From: JBKBRC01 sp046292345
Lineage (GTDB): Bacteria; Bacteroidota; Rhodothermia; Rhodothermales; Rubricoccaceae
Reading direction: 5' to 3'
Assembly (NCBI GenBank): GCA_046292345.1
Contig: JBKBRC010000064.1
Coordinates: 1-11,024 of the forward strand
Length of the DNA stretch: 11,024 nt
Under the pieces are notes generated by a model. The model was not told where the DNA came from, ran no database searches, and saw only the letters and a program-made list of their open reading frames with translations. Numbering within the stretch: position 1 is the first letter of the stretch; every line of letters starts with the position of its first letter. A program made the position numbers and the translations under genes. Below, piece by piece: positions 1 through 6,730 of this stretch.

Positions 1-231
1 CAGATGGCACGCATGGCCGCCGCCTCCGGCCCGGAGTTCGACCGGCTCTTTCTTGAGGGCATGATCTTCCACCACGAGGGCGCTCTGCTCATGGTCGCCG
101 ACCTGTTTGCCACGCCGCGCAGCGGCCAGCAGACGGAGCTGTTCGCGTTCGCCTCGCACGTCGAGTCGGATCAGGCGGCAGAGATCCTGCGCATGCGGCG
201 CCTCCTCGCCACGCTCGCCTCCGCTCCCTAA
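1..231 (+). CDS. DUF305 domain protein, C-terminal part (5' end outside window)
   Basis: This is the end of a gene that begins left of the window: the frame is open from base 1 (CAG) and stops with TAA at 229-231. The visible 76 residues match the second half of a DUF305 (ferritin-like four-helix) domain. The marks are a FDRLFLEGMIFHHEGALLMV helix with the paired histidines and a Met, then a later SDQAAEILRMRRLL helix. In the family, His and Met residues of this kind are thought to bind metal, often copper; the exact role is unsettled. No signal peptide can be judged because the N-terminus is missing. The next gene starts 13 bp downstream on the same strand, so the two are probably one operon. 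The family call is firm; the function is not. Confidence 0.88.
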   Translation, partial: QMARMAAASGPEFDRLFLEGMIFHHEGALLMVADLFATPRSGQQTELFAFASHVESDQAAEILRMRRLLATLASAP

Positions 232-244
232 CCTCCCACCCCCT

Positions 245-2101
245 ATGCCTTCCCGTCTCACGCCCCTCTCGGGCGTCCTCGCGCTCGCCCTCCTCGGCGG
301 CTGCGCTCAGTCGCAGGGCACTCTGCACGAAGACCATCGCTCCCCGCGCCCCGCCAGCGAGGCGGCCGGTCACGGCACGGCCGGTCACGGCACGGCCGGT
401 CACGGCACGGCGGCCGGCCATGGCGCTGGTCATGGCACGAGCCCGAGCGCCGCCGCAGACCCACGCGTGGGCCTCCGCGCGGGCATGACCGATGCCGGCG
501 AAGCCGCGCTCGGCCTCCGCCTGATCGCCAACACGCCCCGCCCGCCCGGCATGGGCGGCGAGGAAACGCGGCCGGGCTTTGCCTTTGCCAACACAGACCT
601 CGCGTTCATGGACGGGCACGTCGTCGTGGGCAACTACGCCGGCTTCAACATCTACGACGTCTCCGACCCCGCGCGCCCGCGCCTCGTCACGTCGGTCGTA
701 TGCCCTGGCGGGCAGGGCGACGTCTCGGTCTACGGCAACCTGCTGTTCATGTCTGTCGAGGAGGCCCGCGGCCGCCTCGACTGCGGCGTGCAGGGCGTGC
801 CGACGCCGGTCTCGCAGGAGCGCTTCCGCGGCGTGCGCATCTTTGACCTGAGCGACCTGTCTGCGCCGCGGCAGGTGGGCGCCGTCCAGACGTGCCGCGG
901 CTCGCACACGCACACCGTCGTGCCCTACAACGACGAGAAGCTCTACGTGTACGTCTCCGGCTCGAGCTACGTCCGCCCCGGCGAGGAGCTCCCCGGCTGC
1001 GTACCGGCCGGCCCGGACGAGGACCCGGAGACGTCGCTCTTCCGGATCGAGGTCATCGAGGTGCCGCTCGCGGCGCCGCAGCAGGCGCGCGTCGTCAACG
1101 AGGTCCGCCTCTTTGCCGACGAGGCGACCGGCCGCGTGGACGGCCTCTGGCGCGGCGGCACGCACGGCGAGGGCACGCAGCGCACCGCCGTCACCAACCA
1201 CTGCCACGACATCACGGTGTACCCGGCACTCGGCCTCGCCGCCGGCGCGTGCTCGGGCAACGGCCTCCTGATCGACATCTCGGACCCCGCGCGGCCTGTC
1301 CGCATCCACGAGGTCTCCGACCCCAACTTCGCCTACTGGCACTCGGCCACGTTCAACAACGACGGCACGACGGTCATCTTTACCGACGAGTGGGGCGGTG
1401 GCACGGCCCCGCGCTGCCGCGAGACGGACCCCATCAACTGGGGCGCCAATGCGCTCTTCCGCGTCGAGGACCGCCGCCTCGTGCACGCCGGCTACTACAA
1501 GATGCCGGCGCCGCAGACGGCCACCGAGAACTGCGTCGCGCACAACGGCTCGCTCGTGCCCGTGCCCGGCCGCGACATCAAGGTGCAGGCCTGGTACCAG
1601 GGCGGCATCTCGATGTTCGACTTCACCGACCCCTCGGCGCCTTTTGAGATCGCCTACTTCGACCGCGGGCCGCTCAGCGAGACCGAGCTGTTCGTGGGCG
1701 GCTACTGGTCTGCCTACTGGCACGAGGGCAAGATCTACGGCGCCGAGATCACGCGCGGCCTCGACGTGTTCGACCTCGAGCCGACCGAGCACCTGACGCA
1801 GCACGAGATCGACGCGGCGCGCCTGGCGCGCGGCAACATGCGCAACGCGCAGACGCAGAAGATGATCGAGTGGCCGGCCGCGCCGGCCGTCGCGCACGCC
1901 TACCTGGACCAGCTCGCGCGCAGCGGCGCCATGCCGGCCGCGGAGATCGCGCAGGTCCGTGCGCTCGTGGCGCCGGGCGCGCCGGCGGGGGCCCGCCAGG
2001 CGGCGGCTCAGCGCCTCGCCGCCGCCGCCGCGCCGCTGGGCGACACGCCGGACGCGCGCCGCATGACGGCGCTCGCCGAGACGCTCACGGCTCTGCGCTG
2101 A
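245..2101 (+). CDS. LVIVD repeat (beta-propeller) lipoprotein with His-rich linker
   Basis: A 618-residue exported protein. The ATG at 245 was chosen because it opens a clear lipoprotein signal (MPSRLTPLSG, a hydrophobic stretch, then LLGGC with Cys20). The frame stays open upstream to 107 but that part overlaps the DUF305 gene. After Cys20 comes a low-complexity His/Gly linker (residues 41-65). A beta-propeller follows with recurring blade ends: FNIYDVSDPARPRLV (134-148), VRIFDLSDLSAPRQV (197-211), LLIDISDPARPV (341-352), ISMFDFTDPSAP (455-466) and LDVFDLEP (506-513). Conserved-looking patches include CPGGQGDVSVYGNLLFMS (153-170), CRGSHTHT (217-224) and CHDITVYP (320-327). The last ~100 residues are Ala-rich and probably helical. 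LVIVD proteins are putative surface or secreted propellers with no proven activity. Cotranscription with DUF305 and the many His residues suggest a metal-related envelope role; that is inference. Confidence 0.9.
   Translation: MPSRLTPLSGVLALALLGGCAQSQGTLHEDHRSPRPASEAAGHGTAGHGTAGHGTAAGHGAGHGTSPSAAADPRVGLRAGMTDAGEAALGLRLIANTPRPPGMGGEETRPGFAFANTDLAFMDGHVVVGNYAGFNIYDVSDPARPRLVTSVVCPGGQGDVSVYGNLLFMSVEEARGRLDCGVQGVPTPVSQERFRGVRIFDLSDLSAPRQVGAVQTCRGSHTHTVVPYNDEKLYVYVSGSSYVRPGEELPGCVPAGPDEDPETSLFRIEVIEVPLAAPQQARVVNEVRLFADEATGRVDGLWRGGTHGEGTQRTAVTNHCHDITVYPALGLAAGACSGNGLLIDISDPARPVRIHEVSDPNFAYWHSATFNNDGTTVIFTDEWGGGTAPRCRETDPINWGANALFRVEDRRLVHAGYYKMPAPQTATENCVAHNGSLVPVPGRDIKVQAWYQGGISMFDFTDPSAPFEIAYFDRGPLSETELFVGGYWSAYWHEGKIYGAEITRGLDVFDLEPTEHLTQHEIDAARLARGNMRNAQTQKMIEWPAAPAVAHAYLDQLARSGAMPAAEIAQVRALVAPGAPAGARQAAAQRLAAAAAPLGDTPDARRMTALAETLTALR
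365..439 (+). repeat. 15-bp coding tandem repeat (AGHGT) in the LVIVD lipoprotein
   Basis: Three perfect consecutive 15-bp units, GCCGGTCACGGCACG, lie at 365-379, 380-394 and 395-409. They are followed by decayed units up to 439. They translate as AGHGT three times, then AAGHGAGHGT, giving five His in 25 residues (41-65) between the lipidated Cys20 and the propeller. The unit is a whole number of codons, so copy-number change by slippage would keep the frame. Confidence 0.9.
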
Positions 2102-2142
2102 CGCTCGCCGAATATTCGCCCGCCGAACCACTCATCTACCAG

Positions 2143-2176
2143 AACGCCCCGCCGGCGATTGCCGGCGGGGCGTTTT
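2143..2176. terminator. Bidirectional intrinsic terminator between convergent genes
   Basis: A perfect 14-bp stem (2143-2156 pairing with 2161-2174) closes a GATT loop. The stem is very GC-rich and starts and ends with AA/TT, so a short T run follows in the rightward direction (TTTT, 2173-2176) and a shorter one in the leftward direction. It lies 41 bp after the LVIVD stop and 29 bp beyond the nrdJ stop, where it can serve both convergent genes. Confidence 0.85.
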
Positions 2177-2205
2177 CCATGGCCCGTGCCTGCCTCGGCA
2201 GCGCC

Positions 2206-5200
2206 TCAACCGCAGCCGGTCGTGGTGCCGCAGTTGGGACAGGAGTAGCAGCTCCCGGCGCGGACCGTGATGGAGCCGCAGTTGGGGCAGCCGGGCGCGT
2301 CGTCCTGGTTGCGGAACGCCGACGCGGGCGCCGCGACGGCCGGAGCCGCGCTCAGGAAGGCCTCCACGGTCCCTCCCACGTGCGGCTCGGCCACACGGAC
2401 GACCGGCTCGGGCAGCGTGAACAGATCGGCCTGCACCTCGTCGGTGGCGCTGCCGTGGCGGGCGGCCTCCGTCGCCACGGCCTCCTTAGGGGACACCGTC
2501 TCGGCCGGCTCCTGCTGCTCCTGCCCGAGAAACTTGAGCGAGAGGTAGCGGAAGATGTAGTCCGTGATGGACTTGGCGATCGGGATCTGCCGGTTGTTGG
2601 TGAACCCGGCCGGCTCGAAGCGGACGTGGCTGAACTTGGCCACGAGGTCCTCGAGCGGTACGCCGTACTGCATGGCGAGCGAGACGGCCGTCGCGAACGA
2701 GTCCATCAGGCCCGCGATCGTCGAGCCCTGCTTGGCCATCGTGATGAAGATCTCGCCCGGCAGGCCCGTGTCCGGGTAGCAGCCGACGTGCAGGTAGCCC
2801 TCGTGGCCGGCCACCGAGAACTTGTGCGTCACGCTCGGGCGCTCATCCGGCAGGCGCTTGCGCACGGGCCTGTAGACGACCTTCTCGACGACCTTCTCGA
2901 CGACCTTCTCGATCACGCGCTCGGGCATCTCGGCCGGCGTCGCCGCGCCGTCGCCCGAGGTCTCGGCGGCCGGCTCGAGCTTCTTGGCGGCCGTGTTGCC
3001 GCCCTTCTTGGTCGAGAGCGGCTGGCTGCGCTTGGAGTTCTCGCGGTAGATCGCGACCGCCTTCAGGCCGAGCTCCCACGACTGCATGTACGCGTCGTAG
3101 ACGTCCTCGACGGTGCAGCTCTCGGGCAGGTTGACCGTCTTCGAGATGGCGCCCGAAATGAACGGCTGCACGGCGGCCATCATCCGGATGTGGCCGAGGT
3201 GGCTGATGAAGCGCTCGCCGTTGAACGGCTTGAAGGCGCAGTCGAAGACCGGCAGGTGCTCGTCTCGGAGGCCCGGCGCGCCCTCGATGGTGTCGTGGGC
3301 GTCCACGTACGCGAGGATGGCCTCGCGCGCGGCGGCGTCGTAGCCGAGCGCCGAGAGGGCGTCGCCGACGGACCCGTTGACGATCTTCATCAGGCCGTCG
3401 CCCTTGCCGGCGAGCAGCTTGTACTTGACGAGCGCGATGTCGGGCTCGACGCCCGTCGTGTCGCAGTCCATCATGAAGCCGATCGTGCCCGTCGGGGCGA
3501 GCACGGTCGCCTGCGCGTTGCGGTAGCCGTACTGCTCGCCGAGGGCGAGCATGCGGTCGGCGGCCTCCTGCGCGGCCCGGCGCAGGTAGGCCGGGCACGA
3601 GGGGTGGATCTGCGCGACCGCGTCGCGGTGCATGCGCATGACCTCGAGCATGGGCTCGCGGTTCTCGGCGAAGCCCTCGAACGGCCCGATGGCCGGGTTG
3701 GCCGCGATCTCGGCCGAGCGCGCGTACGCCTCGCAGTGCTCGATGGCCATCAGCGCCGCGGCGACGGCGCGGCCCTCGTCCGAGTCGTAGGGCAGGCCCA
3801 TCGACATCAGGAGCGCGCCGAGGTTGGCGAACCCGAGCCCGAGCGGGCGGTAGCGGTGGCTGTTGGCGGCGATGCGCTCGGAGGGGTAGCCGGCGTTGTC
3901 GACCAGGATTTCCTGGGCCGTGATGAAGAGCCGCGCCGCGGCGCGGTAGCGCTCCACGTCGAACGAGCCGTCGGCGCGCTGGAACTTGCGCAGGTTGAGC
4001 GAGGCCAGGTTACACGCCGAGTCGTCGAGGAACATGTACTCGGAGCACGGATTGCTCGAGTTGATCGGCCCGCTGTTCTTGCACGTGTGCCAGCGCTGGA
4101 TCGTGTCTTCGTACTGCGCGCCGGGATCGCCGCAGATGTGCGTGCCCTCGGCGACGGCCATGAGCAGCGCGCGCGCGTCCACCTCCTCGATCGTCTCGCC
4201 CGTCGTCACGCTGCGCAGCGCGTAGGGCCTCCCCTCGCGCGCGGCCGTCATCACGGCATCGTCCAGGCGTACGGACTGGTTGACGTTCTGGAACGCCACG
4301 CTCCCGTAGGCCGGCCCGTTAAACGAACCGTCGTAGCCTTCCTCGATCAGCGCCCAGGCCTTCTTCTCCTCCTCCTGCTTGGCGCGCACGAACTCCATCA
4401 CGTCCGGATGCCAGCTCTTGAGCGTCTGCATGATCGCCGCGCGGCGCGTCTTGCCGCCCGACTTGATCGTGCCGCCGGTCGCGTCCTGGACTTTCATGAA
4501 GCTCACCGGGCCGGAGGGCTGCCCGCCGCCAGAGAGCTTCTCGCGCGAGGAGCGCAGGCGCGACCAGTCGGCGCCGACGCCGGAGCCAAACTTGAACAGG
4601 CGCGCCGACTCGCCCATCAGCTTCCAGATGTCGTCGATCGAGTCCTCGACCGAGATGATGAAGCACGCCGAGGCTTGCGGGCGCTCGTACGGGTCGACGT
4701 CCTCGACGCGGCCCGCCTCGGCGTTCCAGCCCGCGATCGTCTTGCCGCCCGTGTCGCGGATGCCGTACTGGGCGTGCAGGCCCACGTTGAACCAGACCGG
4801 GCTGTTGAACGAGCCGTACTGGTGGACGAGCAGCCACGTCAGCTCGTCGTAGAACACGTCGGCGTCGGCGTCGGTGGCGAAGTAGTGCTGCGCCTTGCCC
4901 CAGTCGGCGATGGTGCGGCTGACGCGGTGGACGAGCTGGCGCAGGCTGTACTCGCGCTGGCCGTCGGCGGGCGAGCCGTTGCCGCGCGCAAGGTCGCCGT
5001 AGAAGTACTTCGAGGCGACGACGTTGACGGCGAGCGGGCTCCAGGACTCGGGGAACTCGACGCCCTTCTGCTCGAAGATCGCCTCGCCCTTGTGGTTTTT
5101 GATGACCGCGTCGCGGGTCGCCCACGCGACGCCGTCGAAGGGGTGCTCGCCTTCGGTCGAGAAGACGCGTGCGATCGGGAGGCCGCCTGTGGGGGCCGTC

Positions 5201-5214
5201 TTGCCTTTTGCCAT
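2206..5214 (-). CDS. nrdJ: Adenosylcobalamin-dependent (class II) ribonucleotide reductase
   Basis: A 1002-residue enzyme that reduces ribonucleotides to deoxyribonucleotides in the cytoplasm, using coenzyme B12 to make the active-site thiyl radical. The start is the ATG at 5214 (MAKGKTAPTG); the frame is open further upstream but that part looks non-coding. Recognisable parts: an N-terminal region with YGSFNSPVWFNVG (133-145); first redox Cys184 in ASACFIISVE; the active-site motif NPCSEY with Asn388, Cys390 and Glu392; SACNLASLNL, with Cys401 possibly the second redox Cys; and the phosphate-binding PTGTIGF (574-580). A charged linker with EKVV repeats (769-780) follows, then a conserved domain (~783-897, THKFSVAGHEGYLHVG). 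The tail is Cys-rich (Cys976, 979, 989, 992, 995, 1001), ending TGCG, and is expected to relay reducing power and bind zinc. No NrdB-like partner gene is nearby, as fits class II. No Shine-Dalgarno is evident. It looks complete. Confidence 0.96.
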   Translation of the reverse strand: MAKGKTAPTGGLPIARVFSTEGEHPFDGVAWATRDAVIKNHKGEAIFEQKGVEFPESWSPLAVNVVASKYFYGDLARGNGSPADGQREYSLRQLVHRVSRTIADWGKAQHYFATDADADVFYDELTWLLVHQYGSFNSPVWFNVGLHAQYGIRDTGGKTIAGWNAEAGRVEDVDPYERPQASACFIISVEDSIDDIWKLMGESARLFKFGSGVGADWSRLRSSREKLSGGGQPSGPVSFMKVQDATGGTIKSGGKTRRAAIMQTLKSWHPDVMEFVRAKQEEEKKAWALIEEGYDGSFNGPAYGSVAFQNVNQSVRLDDAVMTAAREGRPYALRSVTTGETIEEVDARALLMAVAEGTHICGDPGAQYEDTIQRWHTCKNSGPINSSNPCSEYMFLDDSACNLASLNLRKFQRADGSFDVERYRAAARLFITAQEILVDNAGYPSERIAANSHRYRPLGLGFANLGALLMSMGLPYDSDEGRAVAAALMAIEHCEAYARSAEIAANPAIGPFEGFAENREPMLEVMRMHRDAVAQIHPSCPAYLRRAAQEAADRMLALGEQYGYRNAQATVLAPTGTIGFMMDCDTTGVEPDIALVKYKLLAGKGDGLMKIVNGSVGDALSALGYDAAAREAILAYVDAHDTIEGAPGLRDEHLPVFDCAFKPFNGERFISHLGHIRMMAAVQPFISGAISKTVNLPESCTVEDVYDAYMQSWELGLKAVAIYRENSKRSQPLSTKKGGNTAAKKLEPAAETSGDGAATPAEMPERVIEKVVEKVVEKVVYRPVRKRLPDERPSVTHKFSVAGHEGYLHVGCYPDTGLPGEIFITMAKQGSTIAGLMDSFATAVSLAMQYGVPLEDLVAKFSHVRFEPAGFTNNRQIPIAKSITDYIFRYLSLKFLGQEQQEPAETVSPKEAVATEAARHGSATDEVQADLFTLPEPVVRVAEPHVGGTVEAFLSAAPAVAAPASAFRNQDDAPGCPNCGSITVRAGSCYSCPNCGTTTGCG
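2875..2910 (-). repeat. 12-bp tandem repeat encoding EKVV in the nrdJ linker
   Basis: Three perfect copies of GACGACCTTCTC (plus strand) at 2875-2886, 2887-2898 and 2899-2910. They read EKVV-EKVV-EKVV on the coding strand (residues 769-780), with a degenerate fourth unit VIEK on the N-terminal side. They lie in the linker between the catalytic domain and the C-terminal domain. The heptad-like charge pattern could form a short helix. Confidence 0.85.
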
Positions 5215-5390
5215 AACGCTCGGGGGGACAGGAGGAGAGGACGGTTGCGTACGGGGGGACGCGCGCGGTGGGCGCTCTGCGCCGGCGGTCCGCCCGGGGT
5301 GGACGCAAGGGGCCGCAGACGCGCGCGCCTTCGCCGCGCCGGGGTCCTTCGGAAGGACGCCGCCGCGTGAAGGCGCAGGGGGTGCCACGA

Positions 5391-5421
5391 CCAAGTAACG
5401 GGCGCCTCGCACCCTCTGCAA
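5391..5421 (-). promoter_or_regulatory. Candidate nrdJ promoter (Bacteroidota-type)
   Basis: On the minus strand a TTG (5421-5419) is followed after 20 bases by TTACTTGG (5398-5391). This resembles, imperfectly, the TTG-N19-21-TAnnTTTG promoter of Bacteroidota. Transcription would begin near 5384 and give a leader of about 170 nt before the nrdJ ATG. The -7 element is one base short of consensus, so the call is tentative. Confidence 0.28.
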
Positions 5422-5439
5422 GGCGGACGTGTCCACAGA

Positions 5440-5589
5440 TTATCCCCACGGCGCCGGCTCTCCGTTCCCCTGGCAGGCGGCCCTCTATCCACAGGCCTGC
5501 CTACGGCCCGGAGCTGCCGAACGGCCTCCGCGCCCCTCAGGAAGATCCGTTATGCATACCTTTCCACACCGGTCGGGTCATGCGGAAAA
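5440..5589. promoter_or_regulatory. Cluster of DnaA-box-like 9-mers upstream of nrdJ
   Basis: Four 9-mers each differ by one base from the DnaA box TTWTNCACA: TTATCCCCA (5440-5448), CTATCCACA (5485-5493), CTTTCCACA (5560-5568) and, on the opposite strand, TTTTCCGCA (5589-5581). A fifth, weaker one overlaps TGTCCACAG (5430-5438). They lie just upstream of the putative nrdJ promoter. DnaA is known to regulate nrdAB in E. coli through such boxes; the same here is inference. Confidence 0.4.
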
Positions 5590-5666
5590 CTTTTCGGCGC
5601 GGAGACCGGTGGTCCCTGAATGGCATAACGGACGCTGGCGTCGGGGCGCGCAGTCGTCCGTTATGC
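5546..5666. repeat. Three copies of TCCGTTATGC, two of them inverted
   Basis: The 10-mer TCCGTTATGC occurs at 5546-5555 (plus), 5632-5623 (minus) and 5657-5666 (plus). The last two extend to a perfect 13-bp inverted repeat (5622-5634 and 5655-5667) around a 20-nt gap. They lie between the small acidic gene and nrdJ. They may be operator sites; the inverted pair could alternatively form a stem-loop after the acidic gene, although no T run follows it. Confidence 0.55.
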
Positions 5667-5698
5667 CGGGGTGCCGGGAGGATACCGCCGCAGGCGGG

Positions 5699-5905
5699 TC
5701 AGAAGTCGTCGTCGAGGTCGTCGTCTCCTCCGAGGTCGAGATCGTCGTCGTCCTCGTCCTCGTCGAGGTCGAGGTCGTCATCCTCGAGCGCGTCGTCGTC
5801 AAGCGCGTCGTCGTCGAGGTCGTCAAGATCGTCGTCGCCGAGATCGAGGTCGTCCTCGAAGTCGTCCTCGAGATCGGCGGCGAGGCGGAGCGTCTGGTCG
5901 TCCAT
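5699..5905 (-). CDS. Small hyperacidic protein (68 aa, ~60% Asp/Glu)
   Basis: Unrecognised protein of 68 residues, start ATG at 5905 (MDDQTLRLAADLEDDFEDDL), stop TGA at 5701-5699. It has 36 Asp and 5 Glu, one Arg (residue 7) and no Lys or Cys. After residue 10 it is a run of irregular DDDL/DDDAL units ending DDDF. There is no signal peptide or membrane segment, so it should be cytoplasmic and largely disordered unless bound to a basic or metal partner. A longer frame starts at 6049, but its Arg/Pro-rich extra part looks non-coding. A perfect TAnnTTTG element at 5948-5941 supports the 5905 start. The unit sits 484 bp upstream of nrdJ on the same strand. A DNA mimic, chaperone-like acidic tail or ion-binding role is conceivable but unproven; the low-complexity sequence leaves some chance that it is not a gene. 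Confidence 0.6.
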   Translation of the reverse strand: MDDQTLRLAADLEDDFEDDLDLGDDDLDDLDDDALDDDALEDDDLDLDEDEDDDDLDLGGDDDLDDDF

Positions 5906-6205
5906 CGCGGGCGAAAAAAGGCTACGTGGGAAGGGCGGAGCAAAGCTACGGCGGGGGCGCGCAGGGCGACGCGGCCGGCCGGCGCGCGCGGCGAACCTAC
6001 GACGCCGGGCCGGTCGCCGGGCCGGTGAAGGGTGCGGGAAAGTGCGCACGCGCGGCTGCGGGCGTGGAGCGCCGCCGAGGCCCGGCCGTACCTTGCCCTC
6101 CTACCGCGCAGCACGTGTCCCCGCGCTGCGCGCCCAGCCCAGACGTTACCTCTGCCGCACCGGACGCGAGCGTCCGCCGGCCTCCCCGATTTCCCGACCG
6201 ACCCC
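5906..6205. other. 300-bp divergent intergenic region
   Basis: Lies between the leftward hyperacidic gene and the rightward 137-aa gene. It contains a good leftward promoter element (5941-5948) and weak rightward candidates: TACCTTGC at 6089-6096 and TACCTCTG at 6147-6154 (one mismatch to TAnnTTTG, no clear TTG upstream). A small hairpin, CGGACG-CGAG-CGTCCG, is at 6161-6176 in the probable leader of the rightward gene. No gene is apparent. Confidence 0.6.
5941..5948 (-). promoter_or_regulatory. Promoter -7 element for the hyperacidic gene
   Basis: The minus strand reads TAGCTTTG, a perfect match to the Bacteroidota -7 consensus TAnnTTTG. Transcription from it would start near 5934, about 30 nt before the ATG at 5905. 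No clear TTG is seen at -33, so the element rests on the -7 match and its position. Confidence 0.45.
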
Positions 6206-6619
6206 ATGTTCGACGACCGTAGTGCGTACCCGCACCCCGACGAGTTCAAGGTGATGCGGCCCGAGTACGTCGATCCTGAAGAGGAAGGCGGTGACGTGCT
6301 CGCCTCGATCACGATCGCGCCGTTTCGCGTAACCGGCCGCAGCGCTACGCGCGCCGGCGCCCGCCGCGCCGCGCTCTACGAGGCCGCCAAGACGTACCGC
6401 AACTATCATCCGTCCTACCGCATCGAGAGCCCGTTCCCAGACGAGTTCACGGACACCGAGGGCACGCGCTGGCGCATCGTGCGCGAGACGCAGCGCGCCA
6501 AGCTCGGCGGCGACTACGCGTTCCTACTCGAGGGCGAGGAGGAAGAGGACTACGCCGAGATCGAGCAGATGCTGCTCTGGGACGTGCGCCCGGCGCTCGA
6601 GGAGGAGGTCGAGGACTGA
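6206..6619 (+). CDS. Hypothetical acidic protein, 137 aa
   Basis: I do not recognise this family. The ATG at 6206 is preferred because the upstream extension of the frame (to 6032) is Arg/Ala/Pro-rich and looks non-coding. The product (MFDDRSAYPHPDEFKVMRPE) has no signal peptide or membrane segment and is probably cytoplasmic. It has an acidic start (PEYVDPEEEGG, 19-29). A likely folded middle follows, with strands and helices (VLASITIAPFRVTG 31-44; AALYEAAKTYRNYHPSYRIES 55-75; GTRWRIVRETQ 86-96). The tail is very acidic (EGEEEEDYAEIEQMLLWDV 109-127, ending EEEVED). It is transcribed away from the hyperacidic gene and followed by a strong terminator, so it is probably a single-gene unit. GC-rich third positions and the mixed composition support a real gene. 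Confidence 0.8.
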   Translation: MFDDRSAYPHPDEFKVMRPEYVDPEEEGGDVLASITIAPFRVTGRSATRAGARRAALYEAAKTYRNYHPSYRIESPFPDEFTDTEGTRWRIVRETQRAKLGGDYAFLLEGEEEEDYAEIEQMLLWDVRPALEEEVED

Positions 6620-6669
6620 CGGCGCAAGGCCCGGACAGGCGCCGCCCTGCGCCTGCGCTTCGTAATCTG

Positions 6670-6706
6670 CACCGCGTCTGGCCAGGCCGGACGCGGTGTT
6701 TTTTTG
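6670..6706 (+). terminator. Intrinsic terminator after the 137-aa gene
   Basis: A 9-bp perfect GC-rich stem, CACCGCGTC (6670-6678) with GACGCGGTG (6690-6698), is followed directly by seven T (6699-6705). The loop contains a nested GGCC pair. It lies 50 bp after the stop of the preceding gene and only 25 bp before the PhoD start codon. Confidence 0.92.
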
Positions 6707-6730
6707 TCCCCCTGCCCTACCGTCCCCCCC

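Larger units (their letters stand above)
5215..5698. other. 484-bp non-coding region upstream of nrdJ
   Basis: I see no convincing gene here. From the nrdJ start outward it contains a GC-rich stretch (5215-5385) that would be the nrdJ leader. Inside that stretch is a small hairpin (GTCCTT/AAGGAC, 5344-5358). Next come a weak promoter candidate (5391-5421), a cluster of DnaA-box-like 9-mers (5440-5589) and three copies of TCCGTTATGC (5546-5666). By eye, 5540-5600 is more A/T-rich than the surroundings. The length is unusual for this compact window and suggests regulation of nrdJ. Confidence 0.7.

Noticed and set aside
107..244. N-terminal extension of the LVIVD protein
   Set aside because: It overlaps the DUF305 coding region, and the lipoprotein signal begins precisely at the ATG at 245.
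365..439. CRISPR-like or mobile-element repeat
   Set aside because: The units are contiguous, 15 bp long and in frame inside a gene, with no spacers; it is a protein-level tandem repeat.
89..2131. Long minus-strand open frame antisense to the LVIVD gene
   Set aside because: Arg/Ala-rich shadow of the real gene with no recognisable domain; the plus strand has the lipobox and propeller repeats.
1870..5370. Very long open frame on the plus strand antisense to nrdJ
   Set aside because: High GC content suppresses stop codons. The product is Arg/Val/Leu/Asp-rich low-information sequence, while the opposite strand carries an unmistakable class II reductase.
5215..5390. Cobalamin riboswitch in the nrdJ leader
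   Set aside because: Plausible for a B12-dependent enzyme, but I could not find a B12-box-like core or the expected conserved stretches; only one short hairpin stands out.
5430..5600. Chromosomal replication origin
   Set aside because: DnaA-like boxes are present, but there is no dnaA or dnaN nearby, no extended A/T-rich unwinding region, and every box has a mismatch.
5215..5698. NrdR boxes upstream of nrdJ
   Set aside because: No paired 16-bp palindromes resembling the ACACWATATWTTGTGT type are present.
5699..6312. Thr/Ser-rich minus-strand frame and Val-rich plus-strand frame across the GAC/GTC-rich block
   Set aside because: Both are frame-shifted readings of the Asp-codon run. Only the Asp frame has a sensible start, a promoter element and a compact length.
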